Below, in pieces: positions 26,089 through 37,015 of a DNA stretch of 55,770 nucleotides. The DNA lies in the NCBI RefSeq assembly GCF_000090795.2, contig NW_003546314.1, positions 42,094-97,863 on the forward strand, written 5' to 3'. The stretch comes from Amphimedon queenslandica (Eukaryota; Porifera; Demospongiae; Haplosclerida; Niphatidae). Both the position numbers and the translations under genes were made by a program. Below the pieces are notes generated by a model. The model was not told where the DNA came from and did not search any database. It worked only from the letters and a program-made list of their open reading frames with translations. Each line of letters starts with the position of its first letter. Positions within the stretch are counted from its first letter, which is position 1.

Positions 26089-28579
26089 ATCAGAGCACAC
26101 ACACATGCACATACCGGACTCAACATCTGGGGAGCATTATTATGTTTGACAGGGTTAATTGTCGGTGTTTTAATGGACTGTAAATTCCATGGACACTTGT
26201 ACTACTCATTCTTTCTTAAGTGCATGTAGTACTCTATGTACACACATATGCATGTACATGTACATGTACATGTAGTTCCTTTGCATTATTGCAGTGTGGA
26301 TGTGCCTGTGCCATATAGAAATATACGTATGCAAAGAATTTTTCAATTGTTCTAGCTATACTACTGTAATGAGTATGTTAAAAGGTATGGTTACTGTTAT
26401 TTTAGCATGTACATATGGTGTGATGTCTGCATGACTGTGCTTGGTGTAATGTGGGGTGTAGGAGTCTCTGAGTGTCATTATTGTGTTATTAATAATTTGT
26501 AATTGCTAGCATCTGGTTTTGTAATTGCTTCCTGTCAGTGCTTGTGAACCTGGGACCTCTCTGGAATTATTATTTAATGCTATAGGAGCAAGGGAATGCT
26601 CAATACATTATTGTTTCTCATGTAATAGTAATATGTTTGACAGTGGGGGAACATAATTGTGATAACTACACGTATACTATACAATCATGTAGACTGTACA
26701 TTACTATTCTTAATGATAGGAATAACAGTTTTTATTAATACTACAGTAGTTTATTGTGGCTTTAGGCCTGAAACTTGATCAAAGTCATATAGTGATAGGA
26801 ATGTGGTGTAGACTCACATGTACCTAATGGTAGTGTAGCCTCTAAGACCAGACAGCATCTAGTGGATATTATTATTGTTAGTAACGCAGTGGCGTTACTT
26901 AGTAGGATTCATGGCTGCTACGACTTTTGTAGCCTTGCTATATATGTACATGTAAATGTACTGTGCATGTTATCAGGAGTCTGGTATTGAGACCTTGTTC
27001 ATTCCTGTGGTTGTAGGCTTTACTATGAATGTATTACATGTACAGTGTGTGTGCTATTAGAGGACTTGAAGTGTATGTCAATCTTACTCTAACATTATAT
27101 TGACATTAACATTATACTGTACATGAACTTATTGAGATATTGGTATGTACATGTACATGAACGTGCATGCACGTATGTGGTATTGTGGTATGTGTACATT
27201 TTAGTATTTATTTATGTTGTTGAATTTGATTTGCTAAAGAAATAATCCTTTTATCAAATTTACAATCAGGGTGCCCACAGGATTTCGGCATAGTGTCAAA
27301 AATGGTTCAGAGAGAATTTTCCATTTTTATAATTTTTTCTGATACATATATGTCTTCTTATGTTGTGCAGAAAATTTGAGTTGATTTCGATCAAGTTGGG
27401 ATTTTTTATGAATTTTTAAAACTGCTCCAAATGCCATGTACTGTATTATAGTGCTTGTCAGTTCATGAAGCATGCTGTTTAGCTCACTAAGCAATGTTAG
27501 CATGCTTTGTGTAAAATATCAAGCATATGTCATTAATATGTCTATTCTTTATCATTCCAGTGTGTCTTCAGTTTATGAAGCATGCTGTTTAGCTCACTAA
27601 GCAATGTTAGCATGCTTTGTGTAAAATATCAAGCATATGTCATTAATATGTCTATTCTTTATCATTCCAGTGTGTCTTCAGTTTATGAAGCATGCTGTTT
27701 AGCTCACTAAGCAATGTTAGCATGCTTTGTGTAAAATATCAAGCATATGTCATTAATGTGTCTATTCTTTATCATTCCAGTGCTGTTTAGTTCACTAAGC
27801 AATGTTAGCATGCTTTGTGTAAAATATCAAACACGTGTCAATATATTATGCCTATTCTCTGTCATTCCAGTGTGTCTAGTGAGCCATTGGGTGCTGGGAG
27901 CAGCACTGAATACCGCGAACCTGACAAGATGTACATTTGGAAACTGAAGAAACTTGAAGGAGGGAATGAAGAGCAGCTAGTAATGAAGGTAAGCTGATAG
28001 CTTCACTTGTGTTATGATGAGTCATGGGAGAATGGACATGAGGATTGTGTATTCAGAAGCTTTATATGATAGAATAATTTACATTCAGTTTAACGGCTCC
28101 TTGTGTAATTGTATTACAAATGATACACATATACATGTACTATAACCTATTCCATATTTATGTACGTGTACTATAGCCTATTCTTATTCATGTATGTGTA
28201 CTATAGCCTATTCCATATTGCTATGTAAAATGCTGTCATTTACAAGTATTTGTGGTGCATGTAGATGTACAATAGTAAAGGTACAACAGTAGAGGTTAAG
28301 TGTACTCATACGTGACAAGCCCTGGGGCAGCATGTAACATACATGTATGATGACGTCTCTTCCTTTGTTTATTTATTCACTCAGCTCAATCTGAGTGAGG
28401 TTACCAAAGCAACCAAGAAGGAGGTAAATTCAGTGAGCATGGAGTTTGAGATACCCATGTACATATGCTCTGGACTCCAGATCAGGTTTCTGAGGATATT
28501 TGAGAAAGGGCGTCCTGTGTCTCCGTATCGCTGGGTTAGGTACATAACTCACAGTGACTCTTATGTGTTTAGGGTATGA
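21720..28579 (+). CDS. AP4M1: AP-4 complex subunit mu-1
   Basis: Medium subunit of the AP-4 adaptor, which sorts cargo such as ATG9 and tyrosine-motif proteins out of the trans-Golgi network. Eleven exons give 439 residues (human about 450): 21720-21777, 21840-21934, 22024-22130, 22203-22299, 23359-23517, 23651-23783, 24519-24682, 24968-25062, 25648-25746, 27871-27988, 28385-28579. The N-terminal longin-like domain starts MFSQLFVLSSRGDILVFRDY and has VYELLDEVLDFGYPQ, the AP-4 mu hallmark joint. The mu-homology domain follows (NEVFxDVxERLxVLIASNG-type block at about 185, then TVMKYR) and ends WVRYITHSDSYVFRV, very like vertebrate AP4M1. The intron before 27871 carries a repeat that duplicates the splice acceptor. 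It shares a promoter with EPRS and converges on the LGR gene. Confidence 0.95.
22720..23007. mobile_element. 288-bp MITE with 19-bp perfect terminal inverted repeats
   Basis: Ends AAGGCCTTTTCACACTGGC and its exact reverse complement are flanked by TA on both sides. Further internal complementarity (GTGTTCACACTAG against CTAGTGTGAACAC; TGATGCGCATT copies) makes it one long imperfect palindrome. It lies in an AP4M1 intron. Confidence 0.92.
24376..24493. repeat. (CA)n-rich compound microsatellite next to AP4M1 exon 7
   Basis: CA runs broken by CTTACATA, about 118 bp long, followed by TACATG repeats and then the acceptor at 24518. Open frames over this and the GA-rich tract at about 24690-24765 are simple-sequence artefacts. 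Confidence 0.9.
27270..27515. mobile_element. hAT-like element, eroded copy
   Basis: The left end CAGGGTGCCCACAGG matches the family. The body has TTATGTTGTGCAGAAAATTTG and the right part has AGCTCACTAAGCAATGTTAG, but the terminal GGGAAACCCTG is gone and its place is taken by the 110-bp tandem repeat. Confidence 0.7.
27459..27870. repeat. AP4M1: 110-bp tandem repeat carrying a duplicated 3' splice site (AP4M1)
   Basis: Each unit holds the right part of the hAT-like element, a pyrimidine tract and CATTCCAG; in most, the first exon bases TGTGTC follow. CATTCCAG ends at 27560, 27670, 27780 and 27870, a spacing of 110, 110 and 90 bp. Only the last precedes the conserved coding exon. Confidence 0.93.
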
Positions 28580-28856
28580 TCATTGTATTATCATCATTGT
28601 TATTATTATTATTATTATTAGCTGTTTTATTCATTTTAGTTTCTTTTAAGGTTAAAATTTTACATTTGTGCCTTCGTTTTGTTTTTGATTCTGTTTATAA
28701 TACTGTAATAGAATTTATTATTAAAAATATGAAAATATGAAATGACTGGAGATGGATACATGTTATAAACGGAAGGGATTCATAAAAGTAAATAAAGATA
28801 TAAATAAAAGGATAAAAGGATTGTTTACATGACTGATTTAATGTGCTTCCTCTCTT
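28580..28856. other. convergent intergenic space between AP4M1 and LGR
   Basis: AT-rich, with a TAT/TTA run near 28600. An AATAAA at 28791-28796 on the + strand could serve AP4M1 polyadenylation. No exon was seen. Confidence 0.5.
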
Positions 28857-31800
28857 TCAGGTAAAAGTCAATTCTGTTTCTTGTATTTCTATGCCCTCTG
28901 CATCATTGTACATTGTAACTATTGTCTGTTCTTCCTCTGACCTCTGATGTCCTTTAGCATCATCATCATCATCATCATCATCATCAATGCACTCATTAAT
29001 GTATATTGTGGTTGTTCCTTCATTAAGAGGAATGAAAGATGGGTTGGTAGGCAGCTTGCGATCATCAAGGACAGGTTTGTATTCCAAACGTATGTTCTCG
29101 TTGAAAGAGTCGCTTGACGAGTGAGTACTCTCCCTGTGCTTCTCACAGGGAAGGTCCTCTTCCTTTTCCTCTGGTAAGGCTGTCAGCTGTGAGACGTGGC
29201 CTGAGAGACTCGCTAGACTAAACCTCCTGTCCTTGAGTGAGCCGAGAGAAGAAGTAGAAGTATTAATGACAGACTCTCCTTGTTCAGATAAGTAACTGTT
29301 GTCACTCCCAAGACTAGACTGGGAGGATCTCTCAGGTCTGCCCGTATGAATCAGTGAATGCATTGGAGGAGTCTCTTCATCGGACCCACCGCTCAGTGTA
29401 CTCCCTCTCCTAGAACTAGTTGTAAACCCAGAGATGAGTGACAGCTCCGTCCCACGCCTGTGAGCTTGACGTTGATTTAAAAACGGTCCGTTGACAGTGA
29501 CGTCCTCAGAGGATCGCCTTGAATTACTCTTCCCAGTTGAGTACTCCTCGTTGCTTGAGTTTTGCTTGATTTGTTTCTTTGCGCAACATTTCTTACAGAC
29601 ATTGCATCGGTCGAATGCAGAGAAAACTATGCTGCGAAACTTGCGAGTCGAGAAAGAGTAGAGTATTGGATTGAGACAGGAATTGAGTGGAAACACAAAT
29701 ACCATTAGTATCTTAGAGTCAGTGACGTTTATCAGTGGCTTCTGGAATACAGCCGTGAGTCCAAAAAGAGCAATAGGAGCCCAGCAAGCGAAGTCAGTCA
29801 TGACGAGTAAACTCATTCTCAGGGCCAGTTTAAGCTCTTCTCTTCCTGAGAGAGTCTTTGTGATCGATCGATTGTTGCATACCACTAAATAGAATAATAG
29901 AACATAGCAGAACATGATGGCAAAACTTGCTATGCCTGTTAAGACAAGGATTAATACAATGTAAGCTTGGTCTGCTGTTTCTCTTGCCTCGAAAGGAAGA
30001 CAGATGCCTACTCTCTCATAGCTACTCAAGCCCACCATTGGTAGTATGCACAGTGTGATTGTCAGTACCCATCCTACTAATATGCTGACGGTGACTGTTT
30101 GCTTGTGAAATCTTTTGTGCTGCAATGCAAATTTTATAGTATATACACGCTCGACTGTAATGACTAGCAGCGTATAAATGGAGAGTAGACTGGAGAAGAT
30201 GGCACAGAAACCTGCAAACCTACAGCCAGCACTAGTCTGCCACTCTATAGCATGCCTCGAGTAGTCACCAATGGTATCAAGATCAACCACTGCAATTGTT
30301 AGTAGGTATATCCCCATGAAAAGATCAGCCATTGCAAGGTTAATGTATAAAAAGTACATGAGGTGAGGTTTCTTATGATTCTTCAAATATCGTGATATGA
30401 AATACAACAGTGTTGCACTCAATACTACAATATTCCCTCCTATTGAAAGGATTATAACCAACCACATCCCAGCTCTTAGGAGATTATTGTCTATAAGATC
30501 AGTGCAGGGATTGAATGGGTCGTTTCCTGGGGAGCAGCTCACAAAATCCTTCATTTCCTCAAAAAAAGATCCTTGAGCGACATTGAGAGAAGTGCATGTA
30601 GGAGTTGGTGTCCCTACAAAAGCACTGTTCTGATCACTGGTACTTGATGAACTAGAGCTACGTAATGTTGATGATGGAGAAGGTAAAGATGATGATGATG
30701 ATGGTATTACAACAGTGCTTGTAACTGAACCACTAGTCACTGCTGATTGTACGACCGGTGAGCAGATTAGGTTGCTGCAAGGCTCATTCTCGCATTCAGT
30801 GATGCTTGGAGAGGGTGAAGGGAAAGTTGAGGCTTGGAAGCAAGTTAGAGAGACAGTCACTGATGGAGTTATTGTTACCTGAACACTCGAACAGTCTAAA
30901 GAGTCCATAATCGAAGAAGATGCAAGAATAATTGTTTCATTTGCTTGAGTGTCTCTCCTCCTTCGCTTCTTGAAATCATCACAGCATGTTGTGTATTTTT
31001 CGCATCCACTTATTTCGCAATCATTTGAAAGACACCAATTGCATTCTTCCGAATCATAACAAGTGTTACAATCAAACGGAGGCTCTGTTGGAGTTGGAGT
31101 TGTGGAAGTGGTTGACGTTGAAGTGATGGTTGGAGTTGAGGTAGTAGTTGAGACAGCAATTGATGTTGAGCTAACAGTCTCACCAATACAAACTAGGGTC
31201 TGTGTTACTGTTGGTGTTACTGTTACTGCTATTGATGTGCATGTAGGAGATGATATTTCAGTGCTTGTACTAGAGAGTGATAGCAGCTCAGAAGAAGTCA
31301 TTACAATAGATGGTGTAGTAGAAGGAATGATAGTTCCATTACTCCAGCACAATGAAGTATGTAACAGCGTTGTTGATGGTGATGGCATATTAGCATTACG
31401 TTTCTCTACTTTATCTGCACTTCTGAAAAGGAATGATCTTGTCCTTGATGGGCATCGATTATTGCTAAATGTTACCTCCTTAAGACTTTTCTGTGTTCTA
31501 AATTGACAGCAGAGAGCATGATACTCGAATTTCACTTCCTTGAGTAATGGAAAGGTGAGATCAGTGCAGAGATATGGATCATAGTCAGTTCTTGCGGGAG
31601 GGAAGGTCTTTAAGTTTTTACATCTATCAAGGTTGAGATATTTTAAATAGCGACGGAGACCAGTTGTTGGAAAGGAACTAATATCAGTGTAAGACAAGTC
31701 CCTATAAAAACAAATTAATTAAATCTGTTGATACAGAGATACAAATTGATACATTACAGAGTGTCAATGTGTAATCACTTACAGATTGGTCATGGACACA

Positions 31801-33262
31801 CCTTCAAAGAAATTATCGCCAATCGTGTGCAATGGATTTTCAGAAACATTACTGAATAGATTGAAAGCATTAGTCATGCATGAATTTCTATTGGCACTTA
31901 CAGTGTTGTTAAAATACAAGAATCAAGAAATGTTCCATCTCTTAATGTAGTGATTTCGTTATGTTTCAGATCGCTATACAAAATGAAAAAGTATGTGACA
32001 GCCATTGTTGATTTAATGATGGTTTACATGTAAGTAAGGAGAGGGCATTGCTTGACTTTGTCGTATGATATGTCTCTTATCTTATTGTACTGTAATTCAC
32101 TAAAAAATAAAAGTTAGTAATTAAATATTTTATGCAAAAACCCTGCAGCAACTTACAGTTTTACTAATCTTTTGGAACCAGACAAATTTGGAAATTCAGT
32201 CAATCTATTGCCCGTCATTACCCTGTGTAGTAATAATTTTATTCATTAATCATAAGTTTATACAGACAGACAGATGGACACAAACTAATTATACCATACT
32301 CAGTAACACCTATCGTAACACTATAGCTGTCCATATATTGCACTACTATAATATGGTAACACGATTTACACTTAGCAAAACAAGAATGTTATCAAAGAAT
32401 ACAATGGAATTATGCTTTATGAGCTACAAAAGGCAGCAAAGAGCTCAATGGTTACATGCCAATTACACAACAATGCACCAACTGCAATAAGGCTGCAGTG
32501 CATACTTCAAGAGCTATTAGTCTATATAGTAGCAATCGCATTCTTTGAACACATGAACTGGTTAGCTGATATACAGACAGCCTATTGTAATCAACTTTTG
32601 ATAGGAACATAATAATGAGCTTACAGTTTGTTTAAGTATGTTGAAGAGCTGAAAGCCTCAGCAGATATACTTGACAAGGAACTATCTTGTATTTGTCTGT
32701 ATAATAATGCAATGAATATATGGATATTGGATTGGAACATACAAAGTGTGTAATTTAGGATATGCCTCCAAGTGGCTTTTGTTGAGGTGCGTAAATGTTG
32801 CTCCTTTGATGTGTCTAAAAAAAGGTAGATACATGTCATTCAGCTAAATTTTAAATTTTGTTCGTCACTTTAATACAAATAACTATAGCAGCAGTGTGTT
32901 AAGTAGCATTACATGGAATATCGAACTCCCTCTTTGTCCCTATTTTGCAGTCCATTAATTACTGGCCATAGATAGAAATATGATGTAATATCATTGCCAC
33001 TGATGCATCAATATCAGTGCCATGTATAAGTCACTGCCATGCATCAGTCAACTGTCACTTACATTGATAAAATCGAGTCATATTTCTTCGTTGCTACTGG
33101 AAAATAAGATAGTATACCAGATGAGCTGCTACCCCTGGGGATGCACTCAATTGATGCGGTGGAACAACTGCATCTTTGGGCATTGAAACCTCTGTCATGG
33201 CATTTATTATTAGCAGTGCATGAGCTGAGGACCAAAAAGAAAGCCACCAGGAGAAACTGCAT
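28857..33262 (-). CDS. LGR: leucine-rich-repeat GPCR (LGR, glycoprotein-hormone-receptor-like)
   Basis: Plasma-membrane receptor with an extracellular LRR ectodomain and a rhodopsin-class 7TM core. Eight exons: 33063-33262, 32743-32814, 32625-32696, 32157-32222, 32028-32099, 31902-31973, 31783-31851, 28857-31701, giving 1155 residues. Exon 1 encodes a signal peptide (MQFLLVAFFLVLSSCTA) and a Cys-rich cap. Six exons of 66-72 nt each encode one LRR in the same phase, the LGR pattern. The large last exon finishes the LRRs, then has a Ser/Thr-rich hinge of about 250 residues containing a Cys cluster and a KKRRRR run, then CSPGNDPFNPCTD just before TM1, as in FSH/TSH/LH receptors. TM3 has ERVY, the segment before TM5 has GLSSYERVGICLP, TM7 has NPILY. 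The long Ser-rich tail contains a run of nine Asp. The ligand is unknown. Confidence 0.93.
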
Positions 33263-33499
33263 AACTTGCAGATGATATCAGCTCGTCAGTATGGCACCAG
33301 ACTGTAAGTCACTGCCTTTCTCTTCAGTCTCTTGGAGGAGAAGCGATTTTTTTTGACAGTTACTTTTTGTTTTTATAAGAAGGGGAGTGTATCAAATTAC
33401 ACCTACTCCCACTGGATACATACATAGCTCATACACTATACTAAAATATCTATATATAGCATTTCTACAGATCATAATTAATAATAACATTAAGCTATG
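33263..33499. other. short spacer between CFAP90 and LGR
   Basis: 236 bp separate the CFAP90 stop from the LGR start on the same (minus) strand. The spacer should hold the LGR promoter or 5' leader. No motif stands out apart from a T-rich run near 33345. Confidence 0.4.
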
Positions 33500-34401
33500 C
33501 TAAGAATGTTGTATGCCTATGCCACTGGATCGGTAGAACTGTCTCCTCACGACTGCAACTCTCACATAATCTCTTGTCATTGATTCTAATGGAGCACCTT
33601 TACCATACACACTATTGGAAAGAATGGGAACTGGCTTATTCTCTTCTTCTCCTCTAATGTTAAGACCCTAGAATTATAATGCACGTTAATTGCATGCCTC
33701 AGTATTGGTGCTAACTTGAGTGTGCTGCATGTCATCTCTCTTTAACTTCTGATTGTACCCTTCATTTACACAAAATGTCATATCATAGTCATAGTCTCTC
33801 TTGTGCGTCTTTTGATTGTCAAAATAGCTCCGAGGTTTACTCAAATCCGGCTACAGGGAAAAGAAAAAAGCACCGACGTCAATTAGAGTATGGAGAACAC
33901 TGAGTGACATTTTTTGTTGTTGCTTCAGATGTGGTTTTGATGGGATGCTACGAAAAGGGAGTCATGCCTCAAAAAATAAACATGCGATTGAACTAACAAT
34001 GTACAATGCCAACCCATTCTATTGCATAGAATATATTGTCCGGTATACTGTGAGTTCACAATGTTTAATATTGAGTCATTGATGACATAAACACAATGTG
34101 ATATCGATCCCTTCACTCCACAATTATCTGCATTCTTGCAAAACAATAAACAAGACCATTGTGGTCAATACACTAATAGTGGGGGTTAGTGGCATTTCTA
34201 TCACTTTGCTAATCAGTTTGCACACTTGTTTTGTGTTTATACACATACTTTTTTCTCAGCTAGCTTCTTTGTGGCATCATGGCTTTTGGCTATTTTTGCT
34301 TCCTTTTCTGTGCTCTCTCTCCACATCTCCTTGACTTGCTCGGGACTGTATGTCTTCCGTCCATAGTTTGACATACGATAGCCTTCTCCTGGGTATGCCA
34401 T
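33500..34401 (-). CDS. CFAP90: cilia- and flagella-associated protein 90 (C5orf49 family)
   Basis: Small protein of the doublet-microtubule lumen in motile cilia. Three exons, all phase 0 (34249-34401, 33716-33850, 33500-33667), give 151 residues. The C-terminal half carries the family signature: RDYDYDMTFC, NQKLKRDDMQHTQGLNI, then PVPILSNSVYGKGAPLES and RDYVRVAVVRRQFYR, aligning with human C5orf49 (SSVYGK, NRDFGRAN..QADFYR). The N-terminus (MAYPGEGYRMSNYGRKTYSP) is lineage-specific. It is head to head with stonin. The identification rests on remembered human sequence; the pattern is distinctive. Confidence 0.85.
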
Positions 34402-34720
34402 GATGGAGAGAGATGAGGTGCAAGGTTAACTTGGGTGGAGCTGCCTTGTGCAGCAGCAGCACAACCGGAAGTATACGGAGACAAAGTGAAGTTACCGCCT
34501 ATTACTTCCGGGTTAACAGGAAGTAGTCACGTGGAATCCCGTGAGGCGAAATTCCTGTGGCTGTCTTGGAATGGACACCTTCTTCCTGTTCATTAGATAA
34601 TGCGTCATTAGTACCTCTTTCCTTTTACGCTCTCCAGCTCCTTTCTTGTAGAGAAAAGGTTTTGATACTGGTTGCCTAGCTACTTGATATCCCCCTCTTT
34701 TTGTTCCTCGGAATTTTCAG
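34402..34720. promoter_or_regulatory. CFAP90/stonin divergent promoter region
   Basis: Contains ETS-type sites ACCGGAAGTA (about 34464) and ACTTCCGGGTT (about 34505), AGGAAGTAG, and an X-box-like GTTGCCTAGCTAC at 34671-34683 (RFX consensus with one mismatch). It ends with a splice acceptor TTTTCAG at 34720. No coding sequence recognised. Confidence 0.5.
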
Positions 34721-34830
34721 GCCCAGACCGCAAGGAAAGAAGGTCTCAACCCTGACCATACTAGACCATATGCGGATAGATTTATTATAAACCAAACTCC
34801 CACTCCACCTTCCAAGCCTATCTATACACA
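34721..34830 (+). other. probable 5' non-coding exon of stonin with an open frame
   Basis: Bounded by TTTTCAG before and GTGAGT after; the next acceptor (ending 34898) leads straight to the stonin start. The exon is open in one frame (AQTARKEGLNPDHTRPYADR...) and, once spliced, ends at a TAA two codons into the next exon. It is either leader carrying part of an upstream ORF, or the tail of an unrecognised small protein. No upstream ATG was placed with confidence. Confidence 0.45.
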
Positions 34831-34924
34831 GTGAGTTGTGCACATTGTGTTGCCTGTTTGTTTGTGCGCCTGTTTATTTATATCAATCTCTTCAACAGAA
34901 AATAACGAAATATCATAAAAAGCC

Positions 34925-37015
34925 ATGGCTGAGAGTGTGACGGATGGAGGAGGTTTTGTCGACAGTTTTGTTGGCTCTCCTTCTCCCTCGAGGGACGAGT
35001 CTCCTTCAAAAACCCTCCCAGCTGAAGCAGACACAGCTAAGAAACGTTTTTCTGACGATTTCTCTTCAAGCCTAGAGGCAATCACAACTGCCCAGAATGG
35101 GGCCATCCCCTCTGAGAGGACCGAGCCCTGGGAAAACTTTGACATTGTTCCTGATCGTTCCGACACACCCGCCAACTCTGACGATGAACATGATGATGAT
35201 GATGATGACGAAGAAGATGAGTCGACGAAAGTAAAGAGCGAGAGCAAAGAGAACAATCCTGTTGTTGAGAAACTCAAGAAACCCACACGCAAGTGGGAAA
35301 GCTTTGACGATGATGCAATCATCGTCAAGAAGAAAGGCGGGGCAGGTCTTAACGAAACAACGAATCGTCTCATCAAGAGCACTGAAGACCTGGACGCAGC
35401 ATCAGATCCTCAATGTGCAGTCGATCGGGAGACGAACCAATCAGAATGGACCGCACTTCATGACACGTTCAAAGAGACTGATGCCCCGTTTGTTGAAGAT
35501 GAGGAGTCTCTTCCTTTCAGACGGACACAGAGCATGAGGGCAGATACCCATAGAGCTGTGAGGATAGTGGACGCCTTGCGACAACAAAGGCGACTTAGTA
35601 ACACGAGTCTTGACATTGACAAGAAGGGAGCCTTCTCAAACGAGGATGACCTCACACGGAAATTAAAACTAGACAAAGAGTGGGATGTCCATCTTAAGTT
35701 GAATAAGCGGATCCCGGGGACCAAAACAAAATGGCTGCCTGTTCGTGTCTCTGTCAAGAAAGGCGTGCTCTCGATAAAGAAGGGAGCAATGCTTTCTCCG
35801 GGTCGTAAGAGTAGCATCAGTCCTGCTGTAGTTGAGGACGTCATTCTACAGCACAATCATAAAATGACTGATCCCGTCCCACGCTCCTATGACAAGAACA
35901 CCAAACTCCATCAGATTAAACTCCAGCAGAGCATTGTCCAAGAGAAACGATCGGTCAAGCGTCTATTTCTAATGGAACACGTGACTCGGTTCAAAACCCT
36001 CTACAAGATCGGCTCACATGATCTGAGCGTCATTCAAAGTATTCTTGAAGCTGTCAATGAAGCCGTTCGCCAGTTGCCAGTCACCAGAGCCAGGGGTGTG
36101 GCTTACAGAGTAAACGAGGTTTTCGTCGACGTCAAGGAGTCCTCGGATATATTGATGAACTGTGATGGAGCGGTCCTGGACAGAAAGTCCCTCATTAGGA
36201 TGTATATACAAGCCTTCCTTAGCGGAGCCCCCGACTGCAAACTAGTACTCAATAACATAGAGGCCACTCTCCTTCAAGGAAAGAGTGTCCTCACTCAGGG
36301 CATGACAAGACAGGTCAGACTCCAAGACCTAGTCCTCCATCCTTGTGTCAACAAAGACTTGTATGGGTCTTCGCGTCAGATCAAGTTCCAACCTGTTGAT
36401 GGATCGACTTTTGAGCTGCTCCGCTGCTCGATTGACCCGTACATATCTCCTCCTATTAACGTCTCCTGTCTGATGGAGTATCATCAGACACAGCATAACG
36501 TCAAGATATCGTCCTCTTTCATCGTTCGCAAGAAACACAACCTACGCCAACGACCAATAACTAATCTCGTCATTCGTTTCCCCATACCGACCTCCTGGAG
36601 CTCTCTATTTCTCACAGAGGGCAAGTTTGGTCAGCAACAAACAATCGGATCGACTGCTAGTCTTCGTGGGAGCTTCCGCCGTAAGATAAAGACAAGAGAG
36701 TGTAGGATTGAGACTCATCTCGGGAGCGCCCGCTACGAGGCAGAGCACCAAGCTATAATGTGGCGTATTGGGACCTATTCCACTACATCACAACCTCACA
36801 CTTTCTCTTGTGATATAATGCTCAAGCCTGGGATGCAGAAACCAGACATGGTCAATGAGAAAGCTGAGGTAACGTACACTGTTCCTGGGACATCTACTGG
36901 TATTGCAGTCAAGAGCTTCGAAGTGGAAGGTGCATCTACACCAGAAACGTGGGTAAAGTATGAGATACAGTATCGGTATGAAGTACAGATGTTCCCTGAT
37001 TTATCTATTGACTAG
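34925..37015 (+). CDS. STON: stonin-type endocytic adaptor
   Basis: Clathrin/AP-2 cargo adaptor family; in animals stonins (Drosophila stoned B, vertebrate STON1/2) recycle synaptotagmin-type cargo. The 696 codons lie in one exon, with a strong start context (GCCATGG) 27 nt after a splice acceptor. Residues about 1-250 are acidic and low-complexity with two WxxF-type motifs (PWENFD, KWESFD) like AP-2-ear ligands. About 250-390 form the stonin homology domain (DVHLKLNKRIPGTKTKWLPV.. KRLFLMEHVTRFKTLYKIGS). The mu-homology domain runs to the end, closing with TWVKYEIQYRYEVQ, the usual stonin C-terminus. An upstream leader exon is probable. The name STON is given because vertebrate STON1 and STON2 cannot be told apart here. 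Confidence 0.9.
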   Translation: MAESVTDGGGFVDSFVGSPSPSRDESPSKTLPAEADTAKKRFSDDFSSSLEAITTAQNGAIPSERTEPWENFDIVPDRSDTPANSDDEHDDDDDDEEDESTKVKSESKENNPVVEKLKKPTRKWESFDDDAIIVKKKGGAGLNETTNRLIKSTEDLDAASDPQCAVDRETNQSEWTALHDTFKETDAPFVEDEESLPFRRTQSMRADTHRAVRIVDALRQQRRLSNTSLDIDKKGAFSNEDDLTRKLKLDKEWDVHLKLNKRIPGTKTKWLPVRVSVKKGVLSIKKGAMLSPGRKSSISPAVVEDVILQHNHKMTDPVPRSYDKNTKLHQIKLQQSIVQEKRSVKRLFLMEHVTRFKTLYKIGSHDLSVIQSILEAVNEAVRQLPVTRARGVAYRVNEVFVDVKESSDILMNCDGAVLDRKSLIRMYIQAFLSGAPDCKLVLNNIEATLLQGKSVLTQGMTRQVRLQDLVLHPCVNKDLYGSSRQIKFQPVDGSTFELLRCSIDPYISPPINVSCLMEYHQTQHNVKISSSFIVRKKHNLRQRPITNLVIRFPIPTSWSSLFLTEGKFGQQQTIGSTASLRGSFRRKIKTRECRIETHLGSARYEAEHQAIMWRIGTYSTTSQPHTFSCDIMLKPGMQKPDMVNEKAEVTYTVPGTSTGIAVKSFEVEGASTPETWVKYEIQYRYEVQMFPDLSID

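Noticed and set aside
31063..31506. 147-residue + strand open frame
   Set aside because: Antisense of the Ser/Thr-rich hinge of LGR.
34822..35382. 186-residue minus-strand open frame
   Set aside because: Antisense of the acidic N-terminus of stonin; no independent support.
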